Shown here one piece after another: positions 11,878-23,937 of a stretch of 64,000 nucleotides of DNA. Source of the stretch: Agaricus subrufescens. Lineage: Eukaryota; Basidiomycota; Agaricomycetes; Agaricales; Agaricaceae. The stretch's first letter is position 1, and each line of letters opens with the position of its first letter. The notes beneath the pieces were generated by a model, which made no database searches, was not told the DNA's origin, and saw only the letters and a program-made list of their open reading frames with translations. The translations under genes and the position numbers were made by a program. The stretch lies in assembly GCA_029945375.1 (NCBI GenBank), contig CM057067.1, positions 2,046,001 through 2,110,000 of the forward strand, in the 5' to 3' direction.

Positions 11878-13594
11878 TCCAATCCATCGACGATAACTCC
11901 ACCCGCTGTCGCATCAGATGGCAGTCATCCAAAGGAACGCATACGGATCAATCAACACGGTGATCCCATATGGGACTATGGTTCCAGATGGTCTGTCTGG
12001 GAACCCTTCTTCAAAAAGCAGGAAGAGAGACACCAGAGAAGGCTTCAGAAGGAGAGCGACAAAGCGAAGCAAGCACGGGAATCCCGGATGAGGCAGCCGC
12101 CAAGGACCTCATGTCCTGTATTCGTCTGGGATTGGGACGATGCTGATCCTCCAAAGTTCGTGCAAACACGTGTACGAAACAACGAACGAGAAGAGACATT
12201 GAATGGCTATAGCGACAACCAGAAAAAATATAATGCCTTCGAAAACGAGTGGGATTGTTGCCGAGAGTGGGGTGAAGATGCCGATGAAGAGGACTATGTA
12301 GAACCACTGCCCCCTCACGTTTTGCCTCCAAAGACCGCCTCTGAGCTCTTGTCTGAACGATTGAGCTCTGAGGCTGGTCGCTTGCTTTACGAATGTTATG
12401 GATGGGTGGTCCCGCTACCTCTCCCGCTTCCTGAAAATCATATTTCTTGGATTCCAGAAGAGGGTAGGAAAACCTTGAAGGCAGTCCTGGGGCTTCTGTC
12501 TGCACCACTAGACAGCACCTTCTTTTATTCTCCATTGGCAAAGGCCGCCTTTCCATTCATCCAGCTTCTCGCAGGAAAAGATACCACGCGGCCTTCAAGC
12601 GACTTTTGGGATTTGGCAAAAGAAAACCGATTGAGCTTGGCATACACTAGCACACTAAAATGCCTGCGAACTCTAAAGCGAAAGGAGGATACTTGGTATA
12701 TGTTTGACTTTGGCACGCAGAGAACGGTGCCGTGGAATATTGCTGTGCCCACTGCGACAAGTGCGTTGTTGGTATGTCGTCTCAAAGAGAGGTTAGATGA
12801 TGCTGCGAAAAATAGGCTGGACGAGGTAGCTGTGGTGCGAGAGTTATTGATGGATGGGGTTCGCTTCCACACTGTCCGGCGTCGTGATATCCTGGGTGCT
12901 GCCGATGCAGAGGAACCTCTGTCTACCTATCTGCCTATGTGTTTATCGGACCACATTTTTTCCATCGAAGATCTCAATTTATATCAACGGCAATGCGGTC
13001 AAATCATGTCTTCTCCTAGGGCTCGTGCGGCCCTGATGCGCGGAGGCTTCACACGTTGCCGAGCTCTGGAGTTCATGCAGCCCTCTGAGGCTCTGCGAGG
13101 TCCTTGTGGTACTTATGAAGATCCACGCATGATGTTCATTGCAGTGGACGTAAATGGCATTGAATATGTAGATGACGAACTGACAGATGATGAATATGAT
13201 CTGCTCTCAGGGGTGTATATTAAGTTTACTGGTAAGTTGGCATAACGCAATATATTAAGTTATGCGGGCTGATTTTCACACAGGGGATAACTTGCACACA
13301 GCTAAGGTGTCCTGGCTCCCCCAATGCTGGGTGTTCGAGGGCTCAGGCCTTGATCTAGGTCGCTGGACAGAGCATGCAGAAAGGTATTGGGAAAAGCGTA
13401 CAGAGGCCGTCTTTCGCGACAAGTTAGCGAACTTGGAGGTGCCTCTAAATTGGCAAAAGCGTATAGAGGCTGCCAATACAAAGACGACGAACAATGGGGG
13501 CCATGGAAATGTACCGAGTGCTGGTAAATTAGGTCTACCTCTCAACGTAACCGAATGGAGATCCAAACTTCGGGGTCTTGGGGATGCCAGGTGA
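11878..13594 (+). CDS. Agaricomycete-family hypothetical protein, 5' end uncertain at satellite border
   Basis: The frame opens at about 11,878, just after two stops, and reads without an ATG until 12088. Protein-like sequence (INQHGDPIWDYGSRW) already precedes that ATG, so the true start is either in an unseen upstream exon or was lost to the satellite. The body has SELLSERLSSEAGRLLYECY and YQRQCGQIMSSPRARAALMRGG, an arrangement I recognise from unnamed mushroom proteins. One intron, 13232-13283, joins FTG to DNLHTAKVSWLP; the stop is at 13592-13594. No catalytic motif is visible. It may be a complete gene with a missed first exon, or a 5'-truncated copy. Confidence 0.65.
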
Positions 13595-14371
13595 GCATGG
13601 TCAAAAGTGGAGTTGTGGTCGAAGGAGTATATATCTCATCATGTAGTGAATATGTAACATGCGTTTTCTTGGCTGTTGTAGTGTTTGTATCCCGTCTTGC
13701 TGTAATTGATTGTGTTTATATGGCATTGTGAGGCGATTCCGCGCCTTGCGTGCGACAATGGAACGTTGGTCCGCGTATAATACTCGCGTGTCCGCGTGCC
13801 ATTGCCAACTCCATCGTCTCTCCGCGCCTTGCCCGTGCCTGTCCGCGTGACTTACTCGGCTTTCCACGTGTAGTCTGCGTGGGTTACTCGCCTTTCCGCG
13901 TACAACCTTGAAATCTTAAAGATCTCTTTATGGTGAGTGAAGAGACTCCTCCAGCTCCGCTAATCGCCTTGACAGACACTCTCACGATGTATATCTACCA
14001 TCCAGTACTAACAGATCATAAAATTTCTTAGGTTTATGCTCCTCATTAGTTTGGTGATCCCGCGTCTAGTCTGCGTCGAACCCGCACCTTTCCACGTCAA
14101 TGCCTTGTCTCTGCGCGTATTCCTCGTATTTACTGTAGCCCCTCTTGGACGGCTCGATGTTCTGTATCGGTTCTGACATTCTGACATGAAACGACAATTT
14201 CTACACCCCACTAGTACAAGAGATTAATTTTGCTTGATACGACTCACCGAACCTTCATCGGTTTCAAACAAGCTCCGGACTACCTTTCAAAAGCCTGCAT
14301 CTTGGCTGCAGGATTTGATACCACACTCTCCTCGCACCCTTCGAGTTGTAATTCTTCAAAGAAGATCCACC
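13595..14371. other. Intergenic with CCGCGT-rich patch
   Basis: No gene seen. About 13,740-13,910 and 14,060-14,130 contain repeated TCCGCGTG/TCCACGTG-like words, possibly regulatory or simple sequence. The last 60 bp before 14372 resemble the DNA before the paralogue at 44434 and probably hold its promoter and leader. Confidence 0.4.
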
Positions 14372-15430
14372 ATGTCTGCTTCATTCGGAATCCGCAATAT
14401 CATAATGCGCCATAGTGCCTCCGTTAGTCATACGGTTGCATTGAAAGTCCAGTCCAAAACTGTTTCTACTGCAACTTTCGTCGACGCAAAAGTATACTCA
14501 AAGCAACCAGCTGTTAAACAAGCCGCCATCCAGGATGTCATTCACTATGCTGCTAAGTGCGGCGCGGATGCTGGTGGTGCTGAAACGGCAGAAATCGCGT
14601 TAGTCCCCTTTCGTCATTTCCCTCTAGCGCTTGCCATTCAATCACTTGAGTTTAGTGGCACTTATCATACTGGTGGCACGGGTATTGACAAATTCGACCG
14701 CTTGATGGTATTGATGAAGAACAAGGATGGCGCACAATTGTACTTTTATCGCCAATCAGACAAGACGTTTTGGGAGCGCTTGCACATTCCGAAGCAAAGT
14801 AACAGTGCAAACAAAGCACTTTGGGAAAGAAATAACGACTACATTGCTATTACCAAAGAGCAATTTGACAAGTGAGTATGACTCGATGAATTGCTGAGAA
14901 CACTAATCGAGGTCTGTGCAGGAAGCAAGCTCCGGTCGATAAAAAATGATCAACCTAGTCCACGGGGCTCCCTTTGTATTATCGGTCCAGTGTACTCTGA
15001 ATCGCATCATTTCTGTTTTTTATGGTGATCTGTTACCTATGCCCCTTACTTGTTTTCTATTGTCGAGTGTTGAATTGACTGTCCGTTGTACCACATTATC
15101 AATGTGTGTGATTGTCTTCACGTCCAGAATGCGCCATGGTGATATCATTGGTGTGAGCAGTTGCCTCAGTACTTTTAGGAAGAGTCTCCAATAAGAAAGC
15201 TGGAATAGCTACTTGCGTGACTGAATGGCAATGCCTGTTCCTCCATTGTTCGTGGCATCTGTTCCCAACCAACCAACTCCTAGCAAATGTACTCAAGATA
15301 AGATAAATCAATTATAGTTGCTGATAGCCGAGTTTCGGCTTTTGTTCTCGACGGCATGACCCTAAGTTATAATTAGACTCTATTAAACATCGCCACAGCA
15401 AGTATGGACTTTCCATCATGTGTTTGACTG
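14330..15430. repeat. Segmental duplication, copy A (partner 44390-45545)
   Basis: Homology to 44390-45545 covers the gene at 14372, its leader and about 480 bp downstream. Shared downstream words include CTCAGTACTTTTAG-like, CTCCATTGTTC and GCATGACCCTAAGTT, in the same order and spacing in both places. Divergence is high in the non-coding part, so the duplication is old. Confidence 0.7.
14372..14949 (+). CDS. Small three-exon protein of unknown function, paralogue A
   Basis: Exons 14372-14598, 14656-14871 and 14922-14949 (introns 57 and 50 bp) give 156 residues beginning MSASFGIRNIIMRHS and ending KQAPVDKK. Gene structure is confirmed by the paralogue at 44434, which has the same two intron positions and near-identical short third exon. 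Conserved segments are AVKQAAIQ, CGADAGGAETAEI, FYRQSDKTFWER and NNDYIAITKEQF. There is no signal peptide or membrane segment and I do not recognise the family; it could be a small soluble cytosolic protein. The start ATG sits in CCACCATGTC, a good fungal context. Confidence 0.75.
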
Positions 15431-15881
15431 AATGCAAAAGTAAAGGATTTTAACGAAATATGATAATTTATCTGAGCTCTGGTTTGGACTAAGGTTTGCC
15501 AATTCGTCTGTGCGATTCTGTGCGATTGCCGAGCCCCGTGGTTATAAGACCAAGGTTTAGCTTGATCACACGTCATTGATCCGAGACTGCCTCAAACTTT
15601 TCTTGGTTCTACCAGAGAATCGGCTACGACTTTCCTTCCCAGAAGTGGTTTTCTTCACTCCGGTGTGGCAAATGTCTATATACATCTAGTCCATTTAGTC
15701 ACGAAATTTGCCTCTTCCAGAATTCCAACTCTGGAAATTACTGAATCTTTCACGTCATCTCGTCAACAACTCAACAAAGCCTCCGTCCCTATCTTTGTGT
15801 TCTAGATTCACTTCCTGTCTACGTTAGTGGTCATTCGTAATTCTGGCTTATAGGAATTGGTGCCCGAGAACTGGTACGGAT
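15431..15881. other. Intergenic, left flank of the large element
   Basis: No gene seen. The last eight bases (15874-15881, GTACGGAT) are repeated at 35137-35144 on the other side of the terminal-inverted-repeat element. Confidence 0.5.
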
Positions 15882-15940
15882 CAGGGATGGCATTAACGGC
15901 GATAATCGCCGATGGAAGTTGTCATGAATCACGATAAACC
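15882..15940 (+). repeat. Left terminal inverted repeat
   Basis: Begins CAGGGATGGCATTAACGG and pairs in inverted orientation with 35079-35137. It is followed inward by AATCACGATTA-type motifs to about 16,075 (for example around 16,027 and 16,062). Confidence 0.7.
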
Positions 15941-16229
15941 CTGAATTAGCACGATTACGCCGATTACAAGACGAAAATCGCGATTATTCGAAAGTCTCTT
16001 TGATATCAATATTCGGTGTGCAAGAATAATCACGATTAAAATGTGATAGATGGAGATGATATCGTGATTATATTTAGCAGTGGTGACGTAGACAAAGAGT
16101 AGTCGTGTTTCGAGATTGCGATGCCGCCAAAAAAATTTGTATGCTAAATTTGCGCTGTAGACTATTGGTGCTCTATGTACATTGCAAAGGAGTTCAATTA
16201 GATTGATATAATATAAGAAGAATAAAGGT

Positions 16230-16688
16230 TTACGCACCGAGGTTGACCCAGAAACCAATTTTCAACCCAGCAAGAACGCCATGCGTCCACGAAACTCTAT
16301 CGAAAAACTTGACTTCGCACTCGTCAACCTCCGTATAGACACTGAGGACGCCGAATTTGCCGTCGGCACCATCGAATATCGCGATTTTGACCTGTGGAGC
16401 GACTATCCTCATCTGTTGACTGCCAGAGTTGACAGCGGCGTCATGGATGCTGGTTCTACGAAAAATAAATACGAAACGTTGTATTGTAGACGAAAAACAA
16501 AAGACTTACCCTATCAGACCTCGTAAAGGACCCTGCATACCGTTCGCGATGGCGTGACCTACAATGCCCGTCCATGCCAATCGAAGCGCGCGGCTGATAA
16601 TCGCCGGGATCGCGTCTTTTTCGAGGTTCCTTTTCTTCAGTGTGTCGTTATACATGTGGACCGGGAAGAGAGTTTGATTGAGAGACAT
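16230..16688 (-). CDS. Small two-exon protein of unknown function inside the large element
   Basis: Exon 1 is 16688-16510 and exon 2 is 16455-16230, with a 54-bp intron (16456-16509) carrying GTAAGT and TAG. About 134 residues from MSLNQTLFPVHM. The first part is helical and slightly hydrophobic (ISRALRLAWTGIVGHAI). The second part reads QVKIAIFDGADGKFGVLSVY and ends in a Gly/Trp-rich tail (GVLAGLKIGFWVNLGA). I do not recognise a family. It lies directly inside the left terminal region and is co-oriented with the KDZ transposase, so it may be cargo or an accessory gene of the element. Confidence 0.6.
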
Positions 16689-17144
16689 GATGGGGTAGTA
16701 TGGTGATGGTATGGTTGTAAGAGTGATGAATGAGGATGACTCTGATATTACTCACACCTTTCTCGCGCAGCACTTTATTCTCGCGCGGTCTTTTATCTCG
16801 CGCGGGACTCTACACATCTGAAATCAATCTAATAGATTAATCTGCGGCTCAAACTCGGAGTGTAAGTTCTTAACATTCTGAGGTCTTCTGATATTGTTCT
16901 CACCTTTGACCGTGACTGCTCCACTAAGCTCGCTACCAATTTATTTGAAACGCTTACGATGGGTAACGATAGACCTTTTCCTGCCTACTCAACTGCTGAA
17001 AAAATGTCAGTCTTGTGCATTCGAGTCCGAGCTCAACTCAGTATTAGTTCAGTGAACAAAAAACTTATATTGATTAGGGAATGATAGCATAAACGTTCTC
17101 TTAATGACATGATCTAGATATGCAGTAAAGTTAGTTGATTCTTC
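16689..17144. other. Intergenic between small gene and KDZ transposase 2
   Basis: Holds TCTCGCGCG-type repeats at about 16,760-16,805 upstream of the 16,688 start, plausibly promoter elements. Nothing else is recognisable. Confidence 0.4.
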
Positions 17145-20100
17145 TTACATATGTAGAGTAATGATCACGTACTGCTTCCATTGCGACAGACATTCGTCGG
17201 CATGTTTGGCGTACATGCTCGCCTGACGCCAAGCGTAGGCAGAATAACCCTTGACGTTGCCATTGAGAGTGGCCAAATTTGTCCAAACCTCGTTCATTCG
17301 CGCAAACGACTTGTGAGTCCGGTGAAATTCCTCTTCTAATATTTCGAGTTCTTCCTCAAGTCTCTCTACAGCCGCCTTTTCACGATACCACCACACACGC
17401 TCCACTAAAAAATTGTATCAATATTGGCATGATCATGATAATAATAAAAAATACATTCTAGTGCCCACTCGTTGGAAGACACACAATTCGGCCGGTAAGT
17501 CGACCAAAACCAAGGGTTTTGTTTACTTGAATCGCCCGTAATGTGGGGAATGAAAATATTCTTCCCCCATAGTTGATCCAATTCTAGCTTTTGAAGTCCT
17601 TCAGTCGCATTAGGACCCAGGCGTTCCAGAACTTCGAAGTGACGGCAATATTCTTGCCTGAGGTCAAGCATCCGAGACCGAATTTCGGAGACAACATATT
17701 GCGAGCGTGTAGCGATACTCTGGCTGCTGGGATTTTTCCGTTTCTCTGACATTGTGTGATTCATTTCGTGAATCACGTCCCTCAGATTAGAGAGGATATC
17801 GAAGACATGGTCCCGTCGGATAGCAACCTCAATTTCACTTGCTTGCGTGAGGTTGTATACCTGGCGCTCGTCTGCAGTGAACAAAGACGGTAACCAAAGT
17901 TTTGCAGTTTGAAGTATATCATCACTAGCGGATAGAAGATGCTTGAGGATGGGGAAAAGGACGAGTTGGTTCGCTCTCCATGATTGGAGGTCTATCAATT
18001 GATCACATTCAAGGTCTTTGTTGGGGACCTCTGCTTGACGATGAGCTACTCTGTGCAAATAGTAATTATATTTAGATTGCACATATTAATGGAATGACGT
18101 ACAGCAAAGATTCTATTTCAATACCACGCCGAATAAAGTTGATTAACTTGGCAGACGTAGTTCCATTATCTTCTTCGGTTAATGCCGGATTTACTTGCCG
18201 TTTCAACGCTGTTAACACCGGCATGAAGACGAAAAGATAAGGTAAGCTAAGAATTACTGACCTTTTCCTTGTACCTGATACAACTCAGATTTGGTGGCAT
18301 TAGCTTCGACTGCTTGCCATGTATCAATTAATTCTGTTGATATAGATGACGTCAGCCTATCAAAAGCGCTTTTTTTTTCCAAATAAGATTTCTGAGTGCG
18401 ACTGCGGCGGAGCGACAAATCAGAAGCTACAAGCCATTTCATCAACAAAAAGTAAAACAGGTGCAAAAAATCTCACATAATTGGCGTAATTTAGTAAAAT
18501 TATAGTGACCGTTAAAGCTGTCCAAGGTCTCCTGGCGGTGACCGGGATTTTGTTCCTTTGTGGATGCTGCGGCGTGATTCTGCTCGGACCAGGCACTTTC
18601 TATTGCCTCCCCATGCGTCATACCGGAGTGTGGTTCATAGACAAAGGAGTGGTTCACCTGACAGTGAGCGTTATGCCCATTGATATGCATCTTAGGTACA
18701 GAACCACGGATGCGATTAAGTAAGGGAACGAAACCAGATAAGTTAGTAGTAATGCGCTTAGGAAGGTTTATGTGATACTGGCACCATATGTCGTAACTGA
18801 GTGATATCCACCGTTGACTGAATCCTTCTGGACCCAGGGTGTGCATTAGAACGTAGTCGGTCTTGATATAACTTTGACTGGTAAGAAGAAAAAGACAGAC
18901 AGTACAGATAAAAGACTCACGCTTCTCCTTTATCAAGGTCAGCCATACCTTGTGGTAGGTAAAATCCGTGGCGGGCGCATTGTATCGCGATGACACCTGA
19001 TACCTCGGCGTCTTTGAACTTTGCCTGATCTTGATGCCTAACGGCCTTCAGCTTGGCGCAAAGAGATGTCTTGTGGTGGTGAGAGTTTGTCAGTGTTGAA
19101 TAACTATGTAGAATACTCACGTCGATATCGTTCTTCAGAGACTTAGTATAGTGCTGGTATTTACTCTCTTCTACAAAATATCCGTTACCAGCATTGAGTG
19201 GCTTGTCTAAGTGATCGTAATTTTTCTTCTTCCTCTGAAGGCGGAAATTGCCATCGGCTGAGAGAAAGAGCGTGTATTTATGTCTGGCGGAGAGTTCATG
19301 TGCTTTAGTAGACATTGTGCAAGGTACGACAGGGCTTACAAATCATCGTCTCGAGCTGTGTCAATTTCCCGCTTTTCGAGATTGAAACCAACTTCAGGAC
19401 ATGCGGGACACCTGAGGGCGAGGCTCCCCGCTCGTCTATGAGGTAGTATAGTGTCGATGTTGAAGTCTTGTCCTGAGCGGCGGCGGAGCATCAAGTAACG
19501 CCAAAGTCGCATTACAATCTTGAATTCTTTATACCGATACTACAGGTGGTCAATAATCGGCTACACATATGACTAAGAACTCACATGTGTTTCCTCGGGA
19601 AATGCTGCATTAGTAAAGTCTCAGAGAGTCTTACAATAATCATAGTTTGACGATTTCGTGTTGAGCGAATGCCGATCAAAATCATCAAGAACAGCAAAGG
19701 TGAATACAGTTTGCGGATGGTCGAGCGACGGAGGAAAAAGTTGATGTCGGATCAGTTGTAGTGCTTTGTCCTGCCGACGATACAAAGGCTTGCAATAGCA
19801 GTACAATATCCTGCATTCGTGAGTCCCGTTCGTGTGTACCACAACAAAAGTTTTGGGATCGTCGGTGTTATTTGGACAACGCCCGCCTTGATGGCCAAGA
19901 AATAAGACATAATCTAGATCGTTTAAGGCGGCCTTCTCGAAGAAATGGCCGGTCCACCTTTGAATGCGATGAAAGGGGTGATCGTGGTGGCGTTCCACTA
20001 TACATTGAGAACAAAGTGGCCTGTGAGTAAAACACTCGAGGCACCGGTAGATGGCCCTCCGTTCCTTGTTGATTTCACCTGATGACGAGGCTATACATGA

Positions 20101-20432
20101 CGGACACGGGTCGCCCACCGCTTCATCAGTCTCGAGAGCTAATATTTCGTTTTGAATTTCCTTTAGAATTTCAGATGAAAACGGTTCCAGTTTTGATGAG
20201 GCTCCCTGAAGTATGAATCAGCCTAGGATGAAACATACTGAAAGGAACTCGCCTGTGTTTTTGTGCGTTCTGACGCTTGAATACTAGGAGCCTCAATCAC
20301 GGGTATAAAACTAGCACTTTCTGTCGTAGGCCTGTATTCTTCATGCAAAATATTTATCGGCAAAGGCTTTGCAACCTTGAGAGGAACGATGCCAGGTATT
20401 GGGTTTCCCCGCTTGCGCTTGTGACCTGGCAT
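17145..20432 (-). CDS. KDZ-superfamily transposase 2 with CxC2-like cysteine cluster
   Basis: Start 20432 (MPGHKRKRGNPIPG, basic). The second coding block at 20118-19621 carries a CxC2-like cluster (CPSC, CLEC, CSQC, then HHDHPFH) and the family segment TFVVVHTNGTHECRILYCYC. Next come LSADGNFRLQRKKK (about 19260), ISLSYDIWCQYH (about 18790), MHINGHNAHCQVNHSF and GEAIESAWSEQN (about 18590), the three blocks that hold the acidic residues of the family. The C-terminal half (18466-17145) is helical and ends in WYREKAAVERLEEELEILEE and AYAWRQASMYAKHADEC, typical of KDZ proteins. Introns are short and all frames join, so it looks intact. It is the only transposase between the terminal inverted repeats at 15,882 and 35,136 and is the natural candidate for moving that element. 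Confidence 0.88.
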
Positions 20433-22252
20433 TGAGTTAGAGAGAAATCAGAAGTGTCGCACCGCCATCACTCAAATTGGGAATAACATCATAGAAAAAA
20501 ATTTTGATAGAGTTGTACACTCCTACATAACTTAGTTAACACGCTAGAGCTATGAAAATCTCACTTGCCATCATCAAATTTCATATCAAAGGTGTCCCTG
20601 TGCTGTAGTCTTATGAACCAAAAGTCGGGTGCTACACGAAACGTGAATCGTTGATAGAATGCACTAAAATGCGCCACTTACGAATGACAAGTGGAGCAAC
20701 CTCCGGGCCGTCTTGAGAGGTTGACCAAACATCGAAGGGATCAGGTTCTCCGACTTGATTGTCAGGGGGGCGGGGGGAGTTGACGATCTCTGACCAATAC
20801 AAACCTCTCGGAGTATCGAGCAATCATCCGCAATACCGTCAACTACATGCAGGGACATATCATTTTTGTCTTTCAATTCATACCACTTACGGACTTCCCT
20901 GAAGACAGATGTCAAAAAAAAAGTGTTGATCGGAAGTAGACTTTACACCCCAGATGCCAAAGCATGAAGATTAAGTTGCTAGCGACGATAGCTATAACGG
21001 TGTGAGCCCCGAAGCTCAACCTAGACCTCGCCGCGGCTGTTCACTGTTTTGATGATGCTGGACGTAGGTGAGGAAGACGCAAGGTCTTTTGATGGCATCT
21101 TCTTTGCCCTCCACTGCAGGTGAGGTCAGATTCTATCACGTGCAATTTCCTCTTCAGTGCCCGCCATCATCAGTGATAATCACCGGACTTCGAATTCTGG
21201 ATCTTGCCATCACGGCACCACTTAATGCCGGTAGTTTTGTCAATATTTGGTCGGCTCATGTGAAGCATTGTAACCGGCCGTGAAGCGGCGAGACTATTCA
21301 TTCAGTCTTGTAAAAATTTCACTTTCTCCTTTACACCTTAGCGCACCGGCTTCTACCGCACCGTGTAGGGTCTAAAATGTAGACAAACACCTTCATTTAA
21401 TATACAAAATCTTAATCCATATGTGCTCTATCCACATGGACTTTGGCGGGTTGAATATGGAAGCCCGAACGTTGATACACCCGCCCTGATGCTAGCCAGA
21501 TACCAGAACATGCCAATGCAAATAGAAAGTAGTAGTCCATCAGTTCGTAACAGAAGTGAGGCCCTGAAAGACAGTCAATAATGAACTGTCACCGAGGACA
21601 ATGTCATTGACAGTTTTCTATTGATTAGAATTGACGATTCAATAAGTCTACTTGTTCGGTAAGTTTTCCCTGCTGATTATAATCAAAAGGGCCCACCCAA
21701 CTCAGCTCGAGAGGTCTAGTAATTTGATTTCGTGGCATGTGGTATAAGGTTCGCTACCATGTCATTGCGTAAACTGACGAAAAATTTTCTTGATAGCAAT
21801 TGAGGCGTCATTGCCCTAAGTTGTTTTGGTAAAAAAGTATCTCAAGCCGATTGGAGCTCGCAAGGTATTGAATTGTTTTCGATATGTCGATGGTTTGACT
21901 TGGTTAATACCATTCAAGAATAAGTATGTTCATTTTTTTTTGGCTCCAACTTATTTTGACAGATTCTATTCCCTGTACACATCATAATGACAAGCAACTG
22001 ATCTGAGCCAACATCTTCACTTTACAAAACCAAAAAAGTTCCGAATATCTGTATCAATTCCCATTTGTATCTTAGGATAACCAGTATTCAATTGTGACAC
22101 TCTTCAAATGGGAAAGCTAAATAACTACTTCCAAAAGTATGGAACAGAGAGCTGAGCAAGTAGCTATAGGTAGATAAAAACATAGACTATGTAGCGTAAA
22201 ATGGAGACAATTCAAAACCGTATAGTAAAAAGAGATATTCATATCGTCACTA
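20433..22252. other. Long intergenic stretch, no gene supported
   Basis: Small open frames at 20632-20915 (minus) and 21068-21283 (plus) show no recognisable motif and no coherent splicing. The rest is AT-rich. It presumably contains the promoter of KDZ transposase 2. Confidence 0.4.
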
Positions 22253-23311
22253 TTAGTCCATAATGACAATCGGGTCATCGAGAGAATCACCACTCCCTCC
22301 CTCCCCGGACAATCTCAAAACCTTACGAAGTGGCTCGGACGCATTGACCTCGATTGTGTCGCATTTCCTCTTCTTCCCCTCAGTTGATTCGATTGTTTGG
22401 ATGCTTTGATCGGCGTACGAGAGTTGTTGCAATTGGGTGAAATCAGGTGAGAGAACTCGAGCCGGTGATGGCGCCTTGACTTTATTTCGGCGCCAGCTAT
22501 CACGACAGACTTCGTCTAGGGACATAATGTCAACGGGGTCTTCCAGATTTTCGATGAGAAAGCTAAGCCCGGGGCAATCAGTATTGGCAATCCTCCTTTC
22601 CTTCACGATAAGGTAATGGTTAGGGGTGTATTGACGCCAGAATGCTGTGGGTGGTAGGTTGACAAAGCCCCCTTTCATTGTATCATATACCTTGAGAGGG
22701 TGGGTAATGATACGGGTCTGGTCAAGAAAAAAGAAGCTGTTGATGGGACAGAAGAATCCATTGCTCGCAGGAATGTCAAAGACGTAGGGATCCTGTCCAG
22801 CCTAGTATAATCAGCGTCTGGAACAGGATATAATCAACGAAGTATGTACCTCGTCAAACAAATAGATTCGACCAGGAACTGGGTCTTGTTCCGGGGACAA
22901 AGAACGTTGTTCAGCAGCAGGAGAAGATGGAAGAGATGAGTCTGGAAGGGATGACAAGCTAGTCCTCCCCGGGGAGGATTGCAACTGCTTGTGGTATGCA
23001 AAAAATTCGTCCATATCAGGGAGGTCAGGGGAAGAACGAAGAGAGGGGGGGAAGGATGTACTGTCATCACTGGGAATCGCAGGTGATTCAGTATCACCCT
23101 CAGCAGCAGCAAGATGAGCGTTCTCGACTGCGACCAAGGTGGCTGAGTCACAACAAACGGGAAGTGCCATCTCGCTTCCAAGGAGGATGTAGTGCATCGT
23201 AAGGGGTAGGCTCTGATTCTCAAAACTTCTATCGAGACCGATAATATAGTACGGCCGAGGAATCTTTTTTGTACGAATAATGTTTATGACTACGCCAACC
23301 TTTCTGACCAA
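22253..23311 (-). CDS. Hypothetical two-exon protein, cargo of the large element
   Basis: Exon 1 is 23311-22850 and exon 2 is 22801-22253, with a 48-bp intron (22802-22849) joining YLFDEV-type sequence to AGQDPYVFDIPASNGFF in frame. About 336 residues from the first ATG; internal ATGs at 23197 and 23170 are alternatives. The N-terminal third has MHYILLGSEMALPV, the middle is Ser/Pro-rich and acidic, and the second exon has an aromatic-rich domain (FFCPINSFFFLDQTRII). The extreme C-terminus, DDPIVIMD, resembles a SUMO-interacting motif, which is only a sequence resemblance. I do not recognise the family. It is divergent from the disrupted gene that starts at 23540. Confidence 0.6.
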
Positions 23312-23566
23312 GCTAACCTTAGAATGATATGACCGTCAACCCTGCACCCAAAACTTTTTTCAGAATGATCAGCGATAAATATGGGCCTCAGCTAGAAATC
23401 TCTTCAGACTGATCGACAGTAAATCTCGGCCTAACTTATAAGTCTCGGACCGTGTATGAGGGAATTGAATCAAAACGAATACAGGTGAGCAGGCTTTAGT
23501 AACTTATATTAATCTGCCATTGCGTGAAGCTGTAACCCCATGCTGCGCTCTAAGTCGACCCAAGAC

Positions 23567-23858
23567 TGTTACGATCTATTTCCGTTATCGTCCCCTGACC
23601 CAGGACCATATGCTACCGCTCCGCATCCATATGCTCGTCTTACCTATCTTGTATACTTGTTCTCACCGTTAGTCAGACACCTCGGGCATACTTACTCAGC
23701 CCGCTTTCTACTTCTATTATTAGGTAGTCGACTCCTCTATAAGTAGCGTAGATATACTCTGTATTTCCTTACGCTTTACCAACTCGCTGTATTCCCTTAT
23801 CGCTCTCAAGTCTTTGCCTTAAGTTGCAACCTGAGCTAATCGCTATAAGGTCGTAACA
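23567..23858 (+). repeat. 5' LTR of the chromovirus
   Basis: 292 bp, TG...CA ends, identical to 30117-30408 except one base. It contains a TATA box (TATAAG, 23738-23743). Confidence 0.95.
23738..23781 (+). promoter_or_regulatory. LTR promoter and predicted transcript 5' end
   Basis: TATAAG at 23738 is 33 bp upstream of 23771, where the 11-mer ACGCTTTACCA begins. That 11-mer is the exact reverse complement of the primer-binding site at 23861-23871. If transcription starts at about 23771, the RNA 5' end could fold back to prime reverse transcription. Confidence 0.6.
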
Positions 23859-23860
23859 TT

Positions 23861-23871
23861 TGGTAAAGCGT
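23861..23871 (+). other. Primer-binding site (probable self-priming)
   Basis: TGGTAAAGCGT lies two bases inside the 5' LTR. It starts with TGG, as tRNA-primed sites do, but it is perfectly complementary to LTR sequence 23771-23781. This favours the self-priming mechanism known for Tf1 of fission yeast. A tRNA with a matching 3' end is the alternative. Confidence 0.6.
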
Positions 23872-23937
23872 CGTAAAAGCTCACCTTGCAGAAAGACCTC
23901 TAGTCATTGAGGCAGGAAACCGCGACAACCCCAGTAT

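Noticed and set aside
1..13594. A second large inverted-repeat element around KDZ transposase 1
   Set aside because: I found no matching terminal repeat on the right; the left end is outside the window.
20632..20915. Overlapping minus-strand frames upstream of KDZ transposase 2
   Set aside because: No family resemblance and no consistent splicing; treated as intergenic.
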